Part shown: positions 1 through 8,000 of the stretch, piece after piece | How the letters are laid out: the number at the start of each line of letters is the position of its first letter | Position numbering within the stretch: position 1 is the stretch's first letter | NCBI GenBank assembly: GCA_014382465.1 | Contig: JACNJP010000303.1 | Coordinates: forward strand, 1 to 10,689 | DNA from: Planctomycetota bacterium | GTDB taxonomy: Bacteria > Planctomycetota > UBA1135 | Reading direction: 5' to 3' | Length of the DNA: 10,689 bases | Position numbers and translations under genes: made by a program | Notes under the pieces: generated by a model | Seen by the model: only the letters and a program-made list of their open reading frames with translations | Database searches by the model: none | What the model was told of the DNA's origin: nothing

Positions 1-54
1 CCCCACCCCCGGCGGCCCGCCCGCCGCTGTAACGGGCACGCCTGAGGCCGGAAA

Positions 55-72
55 GGGGGGGGGGGGGAGGGG
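55..72. repeat. G homopolymer, 13 G + A + 4 G
   Basis: The + strand carries 13 consecutive G (55-67), one A, then four more G. It sits in extremely GC-rich DNA that holds no convincing gene from 1 to 233. Such a tract can slip during replication and can form G-quadruplex structure. Its exact length is also prone to sequencing error. No promoter or reading frame in view clearly depends on its length. Confidence 0.9.
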
Positions 73-141
73 TCCGGCGGGCCGCCCCCCGGGCGCCTTC
101 TTCCCCGACCCCGCGGGGCCGGGGGTGGGAAAGGAGAACGC

Positions 142-158
142 CCAGCGCGAAGCGCTGG
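142..158. terminator. Perfect 7-bp hairpin, possible terminator
   Basis: A perfect inverted repeat, CCAGCGC / GCGCTGG, surrounds a three-base GAA loop. On the + strand it is followed by the pyrimidine-rich CCTCTCTCGTTT. On the - strand it is followed by GCGTTCTCCTTT. Neither is a clean U tract, so it could be a weak bidirectional terminator, a backup for pckA, or the end of a gene left of the window. Confidence 0.35.
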
Positions 159-197
159 CCTCTCTCGTTTCCGGCCCTCGGGCAGCCGGCGGTTCGG

Positions 198-220
198 AGA
201 AGAAGACGCCCGGAGGCGTC
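198..220 (-). terminator. Rho-independent terminator of pckA
   Basis: Read on the - strand, 13 bases past the pckA stop, there is a perfect 6-bp stem GACGCC / GGCGTC. It is closed by a TCCG tetraloop, which fits the very stable UNCG class, and is followed directly by TTCTTCT. Position, strand and stem-plus-U-rich tail fit intrinsic termination of pckA. The stem is short and the tail is interrupted by C, so efficiency is uncertain. Confidence 0.72.
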
Positions 221-233
221 CCCACACCCAACC

Positions 234-1913
234 CTACATCACCGGCTCGATCCCAAGATCACCGAAGTTCTTATCCACGAAGTTCTTCTGGAACATCCCC
301 CGGAGCTTCTCGGCAGCCGCGTCATAAGCCGCCTTGTCGGTCCAGGTGTTGCGCGGGTTGAGGATCTCGCTCGGCACGCCCGGGCAGCTCTTGGGCATCT
401 TGAGCCCGAAGACCGGGTGCTGCTCGAACTCGACCTTGCCCTCGTCGAGGTCGCCGCGCAGGGCGGCGTCCAGCAGGGCGCGCGTGTGCTTGATCGAGAT
501 GCGCTTGCCGACGCCGTAGGGGCCGCCGCCCCAGCCGGTGTTCAGGAGCACGCAGCGGGTGTGGTGCTGCTCCATCTTCTCGGCCAGCCGCTCGGCGTAG
601 ACCGAGGCGAACTGCGACATGAAGGGCGCGCCGAAGCAGGCCGAGAAGGCCGCCTTGGGCTCGGTGATGCCGACCTCCGTGCCCGCCAGCTTGGCGGTGA
701 AGCCGCTGACGAAGTGGTACATGACCTCCTTCTTGGTCAGCACCGCCACCGGCGGCAGCACGCCGAAGGCGTCGGCGGTGAGCAGCACGATGGTCTCGGG
801 GTGCGGCCCCTTGGCGCCAGGCATGACGTTGGGGTTGCAGGTCAGCGGGTAGCTGAAGCGGGTGTTCTCAGTGACCGAGCTGTCGAACAGGTCGAGCTCG
901 TCCGGGTGGCACTCGGCCATGGTCTTGCCCGGCAGCGGCGGCACGTTCTCGATGATCGTGCCCTTCATGCTGATCGCCGCGGCGATCACCGGCTCGTCCT
1001 CCTTGTCGAGGTTGATCAGCTTGGCGTAGCAGCCGTCCTCGAGGTTCGACACCCCGACGCCGGTCCAGGCGTGCTCGTCGTCGCCGATCAGCTTGCGCTT
1101 CTCGTCGGCCGACAGGGTGGTCTTGCCGGTCCCCGACAGGCCGAACAGGATGGCGCAGTCGCCCTTCTCGCCGACGTTGGCCGAGCAGTGCATGCTCATC
1201 TCGCCCATCTCGGGCAAGATGTAGTTCATGACCGTGAACATCGATTTCTTGACCACGCCGCAGTAGTCGGCCTTGCCGGCCACCAGCACGAGCTGGTTCT
1301 TGAAGTCGAGGATCACGACCCGGCCGGAGTTGCTGCCGTCGCGCTCGGGCACGCACTCGAAGGACGGCACGTTGAGCATGGTCCAGCGCTTGGCGTCCTC
1401 GTCCTCGACGCCGGCGATGTCCTTGGGGAACATGTTGTGGCAGAAGAGGGAGTGGGTCGCGTACTCGCTGATCAGGCGGTAGGGGCGGGCGTAGCTCGGA
1501 TCCGAGCCGGCGTAGACGTCCTTGACGTAGAGCGTGGCCTTCTTCTCGTTGAGGTAGGCCACGACCCGCTTCATCAGGGCCTGGTAGTTGGCCGGGTCGT
1601 ACTTCTGGAAGTCCGGCTTCCACCAGACCTTGCCGTCCAGCTCGGGCCAGGCGGCGCCGAAGGTGTCCTTGACCGGGCGGCCGGTGCAGGTCGGGTCGGT
1701 GTAGTAGACGAGCGGACCCTTGTCCCCGAGCTTGGTCGGGTAGGCCTTCTGCTCGTCCTCCGGACCGCCTTCGCGGATGCGGCCGCGGTCGTTGGCGATG
1801 GCTTCGTGGAAGAGCTGGTCCTTGCTGAGGTTGACCTTGTACTCGACGTCCTTGAGGCCGAGCAGCGCCTCGAGTTCGGCGCGGAAATCACTTTGGGCAG
1901 TGGGAGCTGACAT
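234..1913 (-). CDS. pckA: Phosphoenolpyruvate carboxykinase (ATP)
   Basis: Cytosolic enzyme converting oxaloacetate and ATP to phosphoenolpyruvate, CO2 and ADP, the entry step of gluconeogenesis; it can run in reverse in some anaerobes. At 559 aa it is close to the usual ~540. Family signatures are intact: substrate-binding Arg79 in TGR, Tyr217, the Lys222-Lys223 pair, His242 in the MHCSANVGEKGD block, P-loop GLSGTGKT (258-265), kinase-2 IGDDEH (276-281) with Asp278-Asp279, Arg352 in ENTR, and the NTGW...GVGKRISIK nucleotide-binding segment near 458-475. From memory of the E. coli enzyme (Lys213, His232, Asp269 as Mn ligands, Lys254 in the P-loop), these residues lie at a constant offset of about +10. 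The GTP-dependent form lacks this arrangement. The ATG start gives the expected N-terminus, but no clear Shine-Dalgarno precedes it. It ends in TAG just before a hairpin terminator and appears monocistronic. Confidence 0.98.
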   Translation of the reverse strand: MSAPTAQSDFRAELEALLGLKDVEYKVNLSKDQLFHEAIANDRGRIREGGPEDEQKAYPTKLGDKGPLVYYTDPTCTGRPVKDTFGAAWPELDGKVWWKPDFQKYDPANYQALMKRVVAYLNEKKATLYVKDVYAGSDPSYARPYRLISEYATHSLFCHNMFPKDIAGVEDEDAKRWTMLNVPSFECVPERDGSNSGRVVILDFKNQLVLVAGKADYCGVVKKSMFTVMNYILPEMGEMSMHCSANVGEKGDCAILFGLSGTGKTTLSADEKRKLIGDDEHAWTGVGVSNLEDGCYAKLINLDKEDEPVIAAAISMKGTIIENVPPLPGKTMAECHPDELDLFDSSVTENTRFSYPLTCNPNVMPGAKGPHPETIVLLTADAFGVLPPVAVLTKKEVMYHFVSGFTAKLAGTEVGITEPKAAFSACFGAPFMSQFASVYAERLAEKMEQHHTRCVLLNTGWGGGPYGVGKRISIKHTRALLDAALRGDLDEGKVEFEQHPVFGLKMPKSCPGVPSEILNPRNTWTDKAAYDAAAEKLRGMFQKNFVDKNFGDLGIEPVM

Positions 1914-1993
1914 GTGTCGCGGGGCTGGGTATTCGATGGATGCGGCGGGGTCCGAATCCCGATAGGCTACAGGCGCCCCCGGCGAAAGGCCTG

Positions 1994-2037
1994 AAAGCCT
2001 GAACTGTGGCTTTAGGCCCGGAAAACCGCTGTTTCCG
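1994..2037 (-). terminator. Two adjacent inverted repeats between deiminase gene and pckA
   Basis: Downstream of the deiminase stop are two 6-bp perfect inverted repeats: CGGAAA/TTTCCG (2019-2037, 7-base loop) and AAAGCC/GGCTTT (1994-2013, 8-base loop). Neither has a proper U tract, so they are not classic intrinsic terminators. They could end the deiminase transcript with help from Rho, or form structure in the pckA leader. The pckA promoter should lie in this 145-bp gap, but no convincing -35/-10 pair was found. Confidence 0.35.
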
Positions 2038-2058
2038 CGCCGGTTGGCTCCAGGAAAC

Positions 2059-3882
2059 TCAGAATCCGAGTCGCGTCTCCAGGCCGTTCGAGCAGGACCA
2101 GCCGAGGCCGGCGGCGGCGGGATCGTCGGGGATCCAGGCCTGCCAGTAGAAGCTGCGCCCGGCCAGCGCCGGATTGCCCGGAACGGTGGCCGCGAAGGCG
2201 CCGGCGCCGGCGGGGCCGACCGGCAGGTCGAGCACGGTGTCGTAGGCCACCAGGGCCAGCGCGCCGTCGAAGGGCGTGGCGGCGCGCGCGGGCCCGCGGA
2301 TCAGCTTGGCGGTGGAATTCGGCAGCGCCGAGCCGAGCTGCAGGCTCACCGGAGCGCCGAGCACCGGGCTGGCGCTCAAGGTCAGGGCAGGCACCCCCAG
2401 GCTGCCGGCCTTGCCCTCGCCGTAGGGCACGAAGGCGGCGTCGTTGGCGCCGGCGATGGCGAACAGGCCGTCGGCCTGGTCGCTGCCGGTGTTGCCGGCG
2501 GCGTCGCGCACCAGGACCCGCAGCAGCGCCTGGTTGGTGCGCTGGTTCGGCACCGTCCAGGTGTGGCTGCCGGCCGCCGCCAGGCCGCCGGCGACGGTGC
2601 TCCAGGTGGCGCCGCCGTCGACCGACAGCTCCAGGTCGGCCGAGCTGACGCCCAGGTCGTCGTCGGAGATCCACTCGACCTGCCTGGTCTCGCCCGGCCG
2701 CAGGATCTCGCCGCCCTGCGGGGTCACGAGGTAGGCGGTCGGGTTCACGCCGCCGCGGTGGGCCGGCAGGTGCATGACGATGCAGTGCAGCACGCCGGCC
2801 GAGGTCACGACCGCCTGGGAGTTGATCGGCACGATGGCCTTGCCCGGCAGCGCCGCCTGGTAGACCGCCACCGCCTGAGCGTTGTAGGCCGTGACCGAGC
2901 TGTTGGTGTAACTCGGCACCAGCACCAGGTCGTTGCACATGACGACGTTGGTGTAGGTGTAGTGGGTCGTGCTGACCTTGCGCGCCGGGGTGCGGTAGAC
3001 CGTGAAGCCGCGCGCCGCCATGTCGAGCGCCGCCTGGTCGCACAGGATGTCCTGGGTGCTGCCCGACTGCGCCGGCCAGTCGCTGATGATGACCTTGTCG
3101 TCGGCGATCACCTGCATCCACATGTCGATGTGCTGGGTCGAGTCGACGCTCGACGGAAGCGGCGTGAAGAACTGGACGTCGAGGCTCTGGAAGTCGCGGA
3201 ACACCTGCCAGATCTGCTGCTGGCTCCAGCCCGGGTTCTCGTTGTTGATCAGCCGCGTGAGGTAGCCGTAGCCGGGCTCGTCGAGGTGGAAGTTGCCGCC
3301 GCCGTGGACCAGCGCGTGCTCGTAGAAGGCGTGGCCGAAGTAGCCGGCGAGGAAGGCCGGCAGGGCGTCGTCCTTTGGCCGCGGCCGGTTGTAGGTGTGG
3401 TCGACGATCGCGCGCACGTCGCCCTGGTAGACGTAGCGCGGGCCGTAGTCGCGGATCCAGACCGTGTCGGTGCCCTTTACCGGGAAGTGGACGCGGGCCA
3501 TGTTGGCGCCGTAGCTGGCGATCTTCGACTGCGCCGCGCTGATCTCGCTGCTGGTGTCGACGACGCAGTAGACGTCCGCGTCGCCGGTAGTGGTGCTCTC
3601 GGCGGCCATCTGCGCCAGGACGGTGGTGAAGCCGCTGGTGCCCTCCCAGGCGATGAAGATGCCGTCCATCGGCGCGTACTCGGGCGGGCAGTGGACCGGG
3701 CCCGACGGCGGCGCGGTGGCCGCGCGCGCGCCGCCGAGCGGGTGGCCGGCGATCCAGCGCGCCTCGGCCGGCGTCAGCGAGCGCGGGACCTCGGCGCCCT
3801 CGGGGTAGGCCGGCCGCTGCGCGGCGAGCGGCGCGGCGGAGGCGAGCAGCGTGAGGAGGGCGAGGCCGAGGAAGGTGCGCAT
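2059..3882 (-). CDS. Exported guanidino deiminase, PAD_porph/agmatine deiminase family
   Basis: 607-aa exported protein that should hydrolyse a guanidino group to a ureido group plus ammonia. A signal peptide is clear (MRT, then a hydrophobic stretch to about residue 20, cleavage near AA-QR), so it acts outside the cytoplasm. Catalytic domain ~65-375: Asp145 in WIRDYGP, GGGN at 194-197, His251-x-Asp253 in the HID motif, and nucleophile Cys367 in GVLHC. All key residues are present. An Ig-like module follows (~385-477, opening TPQGGEILRPGE, ending FAI), then a C-terminal domain (~484-607) of a kind I associate with Planctomycetota exported proteins. Cytosolic agmatine deiminases are ~350-370 aa with no signal peptide. 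The layout of signal peptide, catalytic domain and Ig-like module instead recalls the Porphyromonas gingivalis peptidylarginine deiminase. Agmatine remains a possible substrate. The ATG is fixed by the signal peptide; no Shine-Dalgarno is visible. Confidence 0.9.
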   Translation of the reverse strand: MRTFLGLALLTLLASAAPLAAQRPAYPEGAEVPRSLTPAEARWIAGHPLGGARAATAPPSGPVHCPPEYAPMDGIFIAWEGTSGFTTVLAQMAAESTTTGDADVYCVVDTSSEISAAQSKIASYGANMARVHFPVKGTDTVWIRDYGPRYVYQGDVRAIVDHTYNRPRPKDDALPAFLAGYFGHAFYEHALVHGGGNFHLDEPGYGYLTRLINNENPGWSQQQIWQVFRDFQSLDVQFFTPLPSSVDSTQHIDMWMQVIADDKVIISDWPAQSGSTQDILCDQAALDMAARGFTVYRTPARKVSTTHYTYTNVVMCNDLVLVPSYTNSSVTAYNAQAVAVYQAALPGKAIVPINSQAVVTSAGVLHCIVMHLPAHRGGVNPTAYLVTPQGGEILRPGETRQVEWISDDDLGVSSADLELSVDGGATWSTVAGGLAAAGSHTWTVPNQRTNQALLRVLVRDAAGNTGSDQADGLFAIAGANDAAFVPYGEGKAGSLGVPALTLSASPVLGAPVSLQLGSALPNSTAKLIRGPARAATPFDGALALVAYDTVLDLPVGPAGAGAFAATVPGNPALAGRSFYWQAWIPDDPAAAGLGWSCSNGLETRLGF

Positions 3883-4133
3883 GCGCGAGGGAAGGGGCTC
3901 GAGGAGCTGCCGGGGGGCGGTCCGATGCTATCAGCCGAGGGAAGCCCGGTTTCGCCCGCAGTGGGATGCCCTCGCCCGGTGGCACGACTGCTGGCATCGA
4001 GCGAAGCCATCGATCGTCGGTGCGGTCCACCTCATCCACTTCGGGGATCTGGAATGCACGGGACCTCCAAGCACCGGTGGACGGCCCTCCGCCACTCGGC
4101 CGGTCGTGCTCTGGATCTCGCCGGGAGGGTGGA

Positions 4134-5054
4134 TCAACTCCGCCGGGATCGCCGCGGCCTCTTCGTCGGCGTTTCCTCCGCAGGCGTGGCGTGCCGGGGC
4201 AGCCGCGCATAGAGGCGTTCCATGGCCACCAGGAACGGCTCCTCCCCGCGCCAGAACGGGAAGCTGCCCAGCCGGCGGGGCAGGGCGGCGGTGACCGGGG
4301 GCGGCTCCGCCGCGTCGCCCGCCGTCTCCAGCTCTCCGAGCTCCCGCCAGAAGGCATCCGCCGCGGCGGGCAAAGGCTCGCTGCGAGGGGCGGGCGTCTC
4401 CTGCCGCGCCGGCTTCGAGCGGCGCTTGCCCGTGTTCGACCCAGCCCCGACACCGGCTCCAACGCCCTCCAGCAGTTCCTGCCGCTCGACGCCGCGCAAT
4501 CTCAGCAGCAGCAGCGGATCGCGGTCCAGCTCCTCCGCCAGGAGGTAGTAGACCGCGGCGATGTGCTTGCAGGGGTTGGCCCAGTCGGGGCAGGAGCAGT
4601 CGGTGCGCAGGTCGCCCCTCCGGGTGGGGAAAAGGGAAACGCCGGCCTTCTCGAAAGCGGCTTCCATCTCCTCGGGCATCTCGCCGGCCAGGATCCGCGC
4701 CGCCAGAGCCGCCTGGCGGGCCAGGGCCTGCCCCAGCTTCTTCCGCGCCGCGGGGGAGAGGACCTTGACTCGGATGTCCACCTGGTAGGGGTACGAGCGC
4801 GAACCCTGGACCTGCGCCACGGCTCCGCCCCGCTCGACCTCGATCGACAGGACCTGCCCGCTCCGGGCATAGTTGCGGCCGCGCTGGAGCCGCGCGCCCA
4901 CGTGCAGTCTCTCCAGGACCTCCACCCAGCGCCCGCCCCACCAGCTCTGGCCGAACTTGCCGCGGGCTGCGCGGGCGCGGATTCCGCCCTTGACCTTCTT
5001 GGGCCGGGAGGGGCGAAACCAGTCGCCATCATTCCAGGATCCTCGGTATGCCAC
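4134..5054 (-). CDS. SWIM zinc-finger protein, partner of SNF2 helicase
   Basis: 306-aa protein with a complete SWIM zinc finger: Cys153-x-Cys155, then Cys162-x-His164 (CxCx6CxH in CSCPDWANPCKHI). SWIM fingers bind Zn and are thought to mediate DNA or protein contacts. The N-terminal ~100 residues (FGQSWWGGRWVEVLERL..., GRNYARSGQVLS...) match the conserved block that precedes the finger in bacterial SWIM proteins of this type. After ~190 comes a Pro/Ala/Gly-rich linker, a short conserved-looking segment (260-285) and a basic tail (KRPRRSRRS). The start is GTG, supported by AGGAGG five bases upstream; the N-terminus MAYRGSWNDG also looks authentic. It lies 9 bp after the SNF2 stop, so the two are almost surely co-transcribed and probably translationally coupled. 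The precise cellular role is unknown. Confidence 0.93.
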   Translation of the reverse strand: MAYRGSWNDGDWFRPSRPKKVKGGIRARAARGKFGQSWWGGRWVEVLERLHVGARLQRGRNYARSGQVLSIEVERGGAVAQVQGSRSYPYQVDIRVKVLSPAARKKLGQALARQAALAARILAGEMPEEMEAAFEKAGVSLFPTRRGDLRTDCSCPDWANPCKHIAAVYYLLAEELDRDPLLLLRLRGVERQELLEGVGAGVGAGSNTGKRRSKPARQETPAPRSEPLPAAADAFWRELGELETAGDAAEPPPVTAALPRRLGSFPFWRGEEPFLVAMERLYARLPRHATPAEETPTKRPRRSRRS

Positions 5055-5059
5055 GGCTT

Positions 5060-5065
5060 CCTCCT
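5060..5065 (-). promoter_or_regulatory. Shine-Dalgarno of SWIM gene overlapping SNF2 stop codon
   Basis: A perfect AGGAGG on the - strand ends five bases before the GTG start of the SWIM gene. Its first two bases are the last two of the TAG stop codon of the SNF2 gene. It fixes the GTG start and suggests that ribosomes finishing the helicase re-initiate on the SWIM gene. Confidence 0.85.
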
Positions 5066-8000
5066 ATTCCATCACCGCCGTGCGGTCCAGGGCCAGGATC
5101 TTGCGCAGATCCTGATTGGAGAGCTTGCTGAGCCAGCCCTCTCCGGCGCCGACCACCGCGCCGGCCACCTCGCGCTTGCGATCCATGAGGGTGTCGATCC
5201 GCTCCTCCAGCGTGCCGGCGCAGAGCAGCTTGTGGACCTGCACCCGGCGCTTCTGGCCGATGCGGTGGACCCGGTCGGTGGCCTGGTCTTCCACCGCCGG
5301 GTTCCACCAGCGGTCGAAGTGGAAGACGTGGTTGGCGGCGGTGAGGTTGAGGCCGGTGCCGCCGGCCTTGAGCGACAGGACGAACATGGGCGGCCCGTCC
5401 TTGCCCTGGAAACGTTTCACCATTTCATCCCGGCGGACCTTGGGCACGCCGCCATGCAGGAACAGGACTTCGTGCCCGAAGCTCTCGGTCAGCGCCGTCT
5501 GAAGCATCTCGCCCATCACCCGGTACTGGCTGAAGAGCAGCACCCGTTCGCCGCTCTCCAGGATCTCCTCCAGCATCTCCAGCAGCCGCTCGAGCTTCCC
5601 CGAGCGCTCGTCGAGCCGCGAGCCATCGCCGAGGTAATGGGCCGGGTGGTTGCAGACCTGCTTGAGGCGCGTCAGAAGCGCCAGGATCGAGCCCCGGCGC
5701 TGGATCCCCTCGGCGCCCCGGATCTGCTTCTCGCCTTCGCGGAGCACCGCGGCGTAGAGCCCGGCCTGCTCGCGGGTGAGGCCGCAGTAGACCTTGCGCT
5801 CCTGCTTGGCCGGCAGTTCGGGAAGGATGGCCGGGTCGGTTTTGACGCGGCGCAGCAGGAAGGGCTGGACGCGGCGCTTCAACTCCGCCGCCGCCTCGGG
5901 GGCGTTGCCGCTCTGGATCGGGAGCTGGAAACGGCGCCGGAACGCTGCCCGGTTTCCCAGGAGACCTGGATTGAGGAACTCCATGATCGACCAAAGCTCG
6001 CCGACGTGGTTCTCCACCGGGGTGCCGGTGAGCGCGATGCGGAAAGCGGCCCGCAGGCTCCGCGCCGCCCGCGCCTGCTTGGCATCGGGGCTCTTCACGT
6101 TCTGGGCTTCGTCGAGCACGACGCCGCGCCAGGTCATCTTCTCCAGGGTGTCGGCATCGCGCTGGAGCAGGCTGTAGCTCGTGACCACCAGGGCGTGGCG
6201 AGCCGCCGCACGGCGGAAGGCGGCGCCCTTGGGGCGCCCGGGGCCGTGGTGGACCAGGAGCGGCAGCTCGGGGGTGAAGCGCTCGGCTTCGCGCTGCCAG
6301 TTGTTCAGCACGGAGGTGGGGCAGACCAGCAGCACGGGTCCGCCTTCGCCCGCTTCGCTGTGCCGTTGCAACAGGGCGAGGGTCTGGACCGTTTTGCCGA
6401 GGCCCATGTCGTCGGCGAGGCAGGCACCCAGGCCAAAGCGGCCCAGGAAGGCGAGCCAGGAGTAGCCGCGGAGCTGGTAGGGCCGGAGCAAGGCTTTCAG
6501 GCCGTCCGGCGCGGGCAGTTCCTCGAAGGCGGCGTCCCCCTGGAGCGCGGCAAGGAGCTGTCCGACCTTGCCGGCGGCCCGCATGTTCTCGACCGGCAGG
6601 TCCCCGGGGGTTTCGCCGGCCCCGACCGCGAGTTGGATGACCTGGCCGAGGGTGGCCTGGCTGACCTTGCCCTGGTCCCAGAGGGTCAGCGCCGCCTTCA
6701 AGCTGGCCGGGTCGATCTCCACCCAGCGACCGCGCATCTGGACCAGCGGTTCCTTGAGGCGGGCCAGGGCTTGGAGCTCCCGGAGGCTCATGCGCTGGCC
6801 GTCGAGGGCCGCCTCCCAGTGCACATGCAGGAGCGAATCCAAGGTCAGACCGGCCGCTGCCCCGGTGCTGCCTTTCGGACTCTTCACCTGCGCTCGCAGC
6901 GCCAGCCGCGTTTGGGGTCCGCGCCCGGTCCACCAGGAAGGGAGCAGGATGCCGAAGCCCGCTTGCTCCAGGACCGGGGCGGCGTGGCGCAGGAAGTCGT
7001 GGGCTTCGGCGGTGGGCAGTTCGCAGCCGGCGGGCGCGGCCTGGTCGAGGCTGCGGCGGATGGGCTCGGAGAGGCCGGCAGCCTGCCCGAGGGAGGCCAG
7101 GAGCGTTTCGCGAGGTTCGTGGCCGTCGCGCCGCAGCAGGGTGGCGACCTTGCCGCGGGTCTTCCAGACCTTCTCTGCCGGGACCAGCAGGCTCGGGTCG
7201 TCGGCGGCCTGCAGGAGATAGCGGAGTTGCCAGTGGGAGGAGGCGGACGGCGCCGGTTCCTCCAGGCGCAGGCACAGCCGGAAAGGGGCCGTCGCCAAGG
7301 CGGCCAGGGGCCGCTTCCAGTCCTCGATCGTGAGGGCCAACTCGGCCAGTTCGCCCGCACTGCCTGCCACCCGGCCAGTCGGTGTGGCCAGGGCCGCCAG
7401 CCAGGCTTCGTGGGCGCTGGCGGAGGCAGTCTTCGCTGCTCCTCCGGCCAGAGCGGTGCGCGCCAGGTGATCGGCCACGTCGTCCAGGAACTCCCGCGCC
7501 AGCGCGGCCGGCGCCGGCTCGGGCGGGGCATCGGTGGCGGTTGCGGTCAGCGCCCGGGCGGCGGGCGGCATCTCCCGGACCAGCGCATGAAAGTGTTGGA
7601 GATCCCGACCGGCGAAGACCGGCTCCCAGACGGCCTGCGAGTTCTTCTTGCGGCGCGCCAGCGCGGGCAGGATCTGCTCCCGGGCCACGAGGGAGCCGCC
7701 GAAGCGCAGGAGTCCGGACCAGAAGCGCAGATCGGGGCCAGTGAGGATTCCCCGGGCCGCCACCGGTCGCCCGCCCAGGGTGCCAAGGGTCTCCACCGCC
7801 TGCTCCAGGTCCAGGGACAGCACAGGAACCTTCCAAGCCTCGAGTCGAGGTCGCCGCCGACCGGCCGGCTTGGCCTCCAGGAGGGGGTTCGAAGCCAGCG
7901 GCCAGCCGGAGAGAGTGGGGAGCCACGCCACCGCCGTTCTGCGTCCGGCCGCCGGTTCCGGCGACAGCCCGGCGGCGTCCAGCGCCCGGCGCAGTTCAGC

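Noticed and set aside
110..119. CCCCGCGGGG and neighbouring GC palindromes near the left end
   Set aside because: Such palindromes are expected in DNA of this composition and have no U tract or known binding site beside them.
417..1910. 497-aa open frame on the + strand across pckA
   Set aside because: It is the antisense shadow of pckA, with low-complexity Val/Gly/His/Leu composition and no recognisable domain.
3883..4133. Possible extra small gene or promoter between the SWIM and deiminase genes
   Set aside because: Open frames here are extensions of shadows with poor composition. No convincing hexamer pair, terminator or conserved small protein was seen.
2044..4212. 722-aa open frame on the + strand across the deiminase gene
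   Set aside because: It is the antisense shadow of the deiminase, with Arg/Gly/Val-rich composition typical of such frames.
2012..4462. 816-aa open frame on the - strand in a different frame over the deiminase and intergenic DNA
   Set aside because: It is Arg/Pro/Gly-rich, shares no family motif, and overlaps the true deiminase in another frame.
5425..7926. 833-aa open frame on the - strand inside the SNF2 gene
   Set aside because: It is an alternative frame of the helicase, Arg/Pro/Gly-rich and without helicase motifs.
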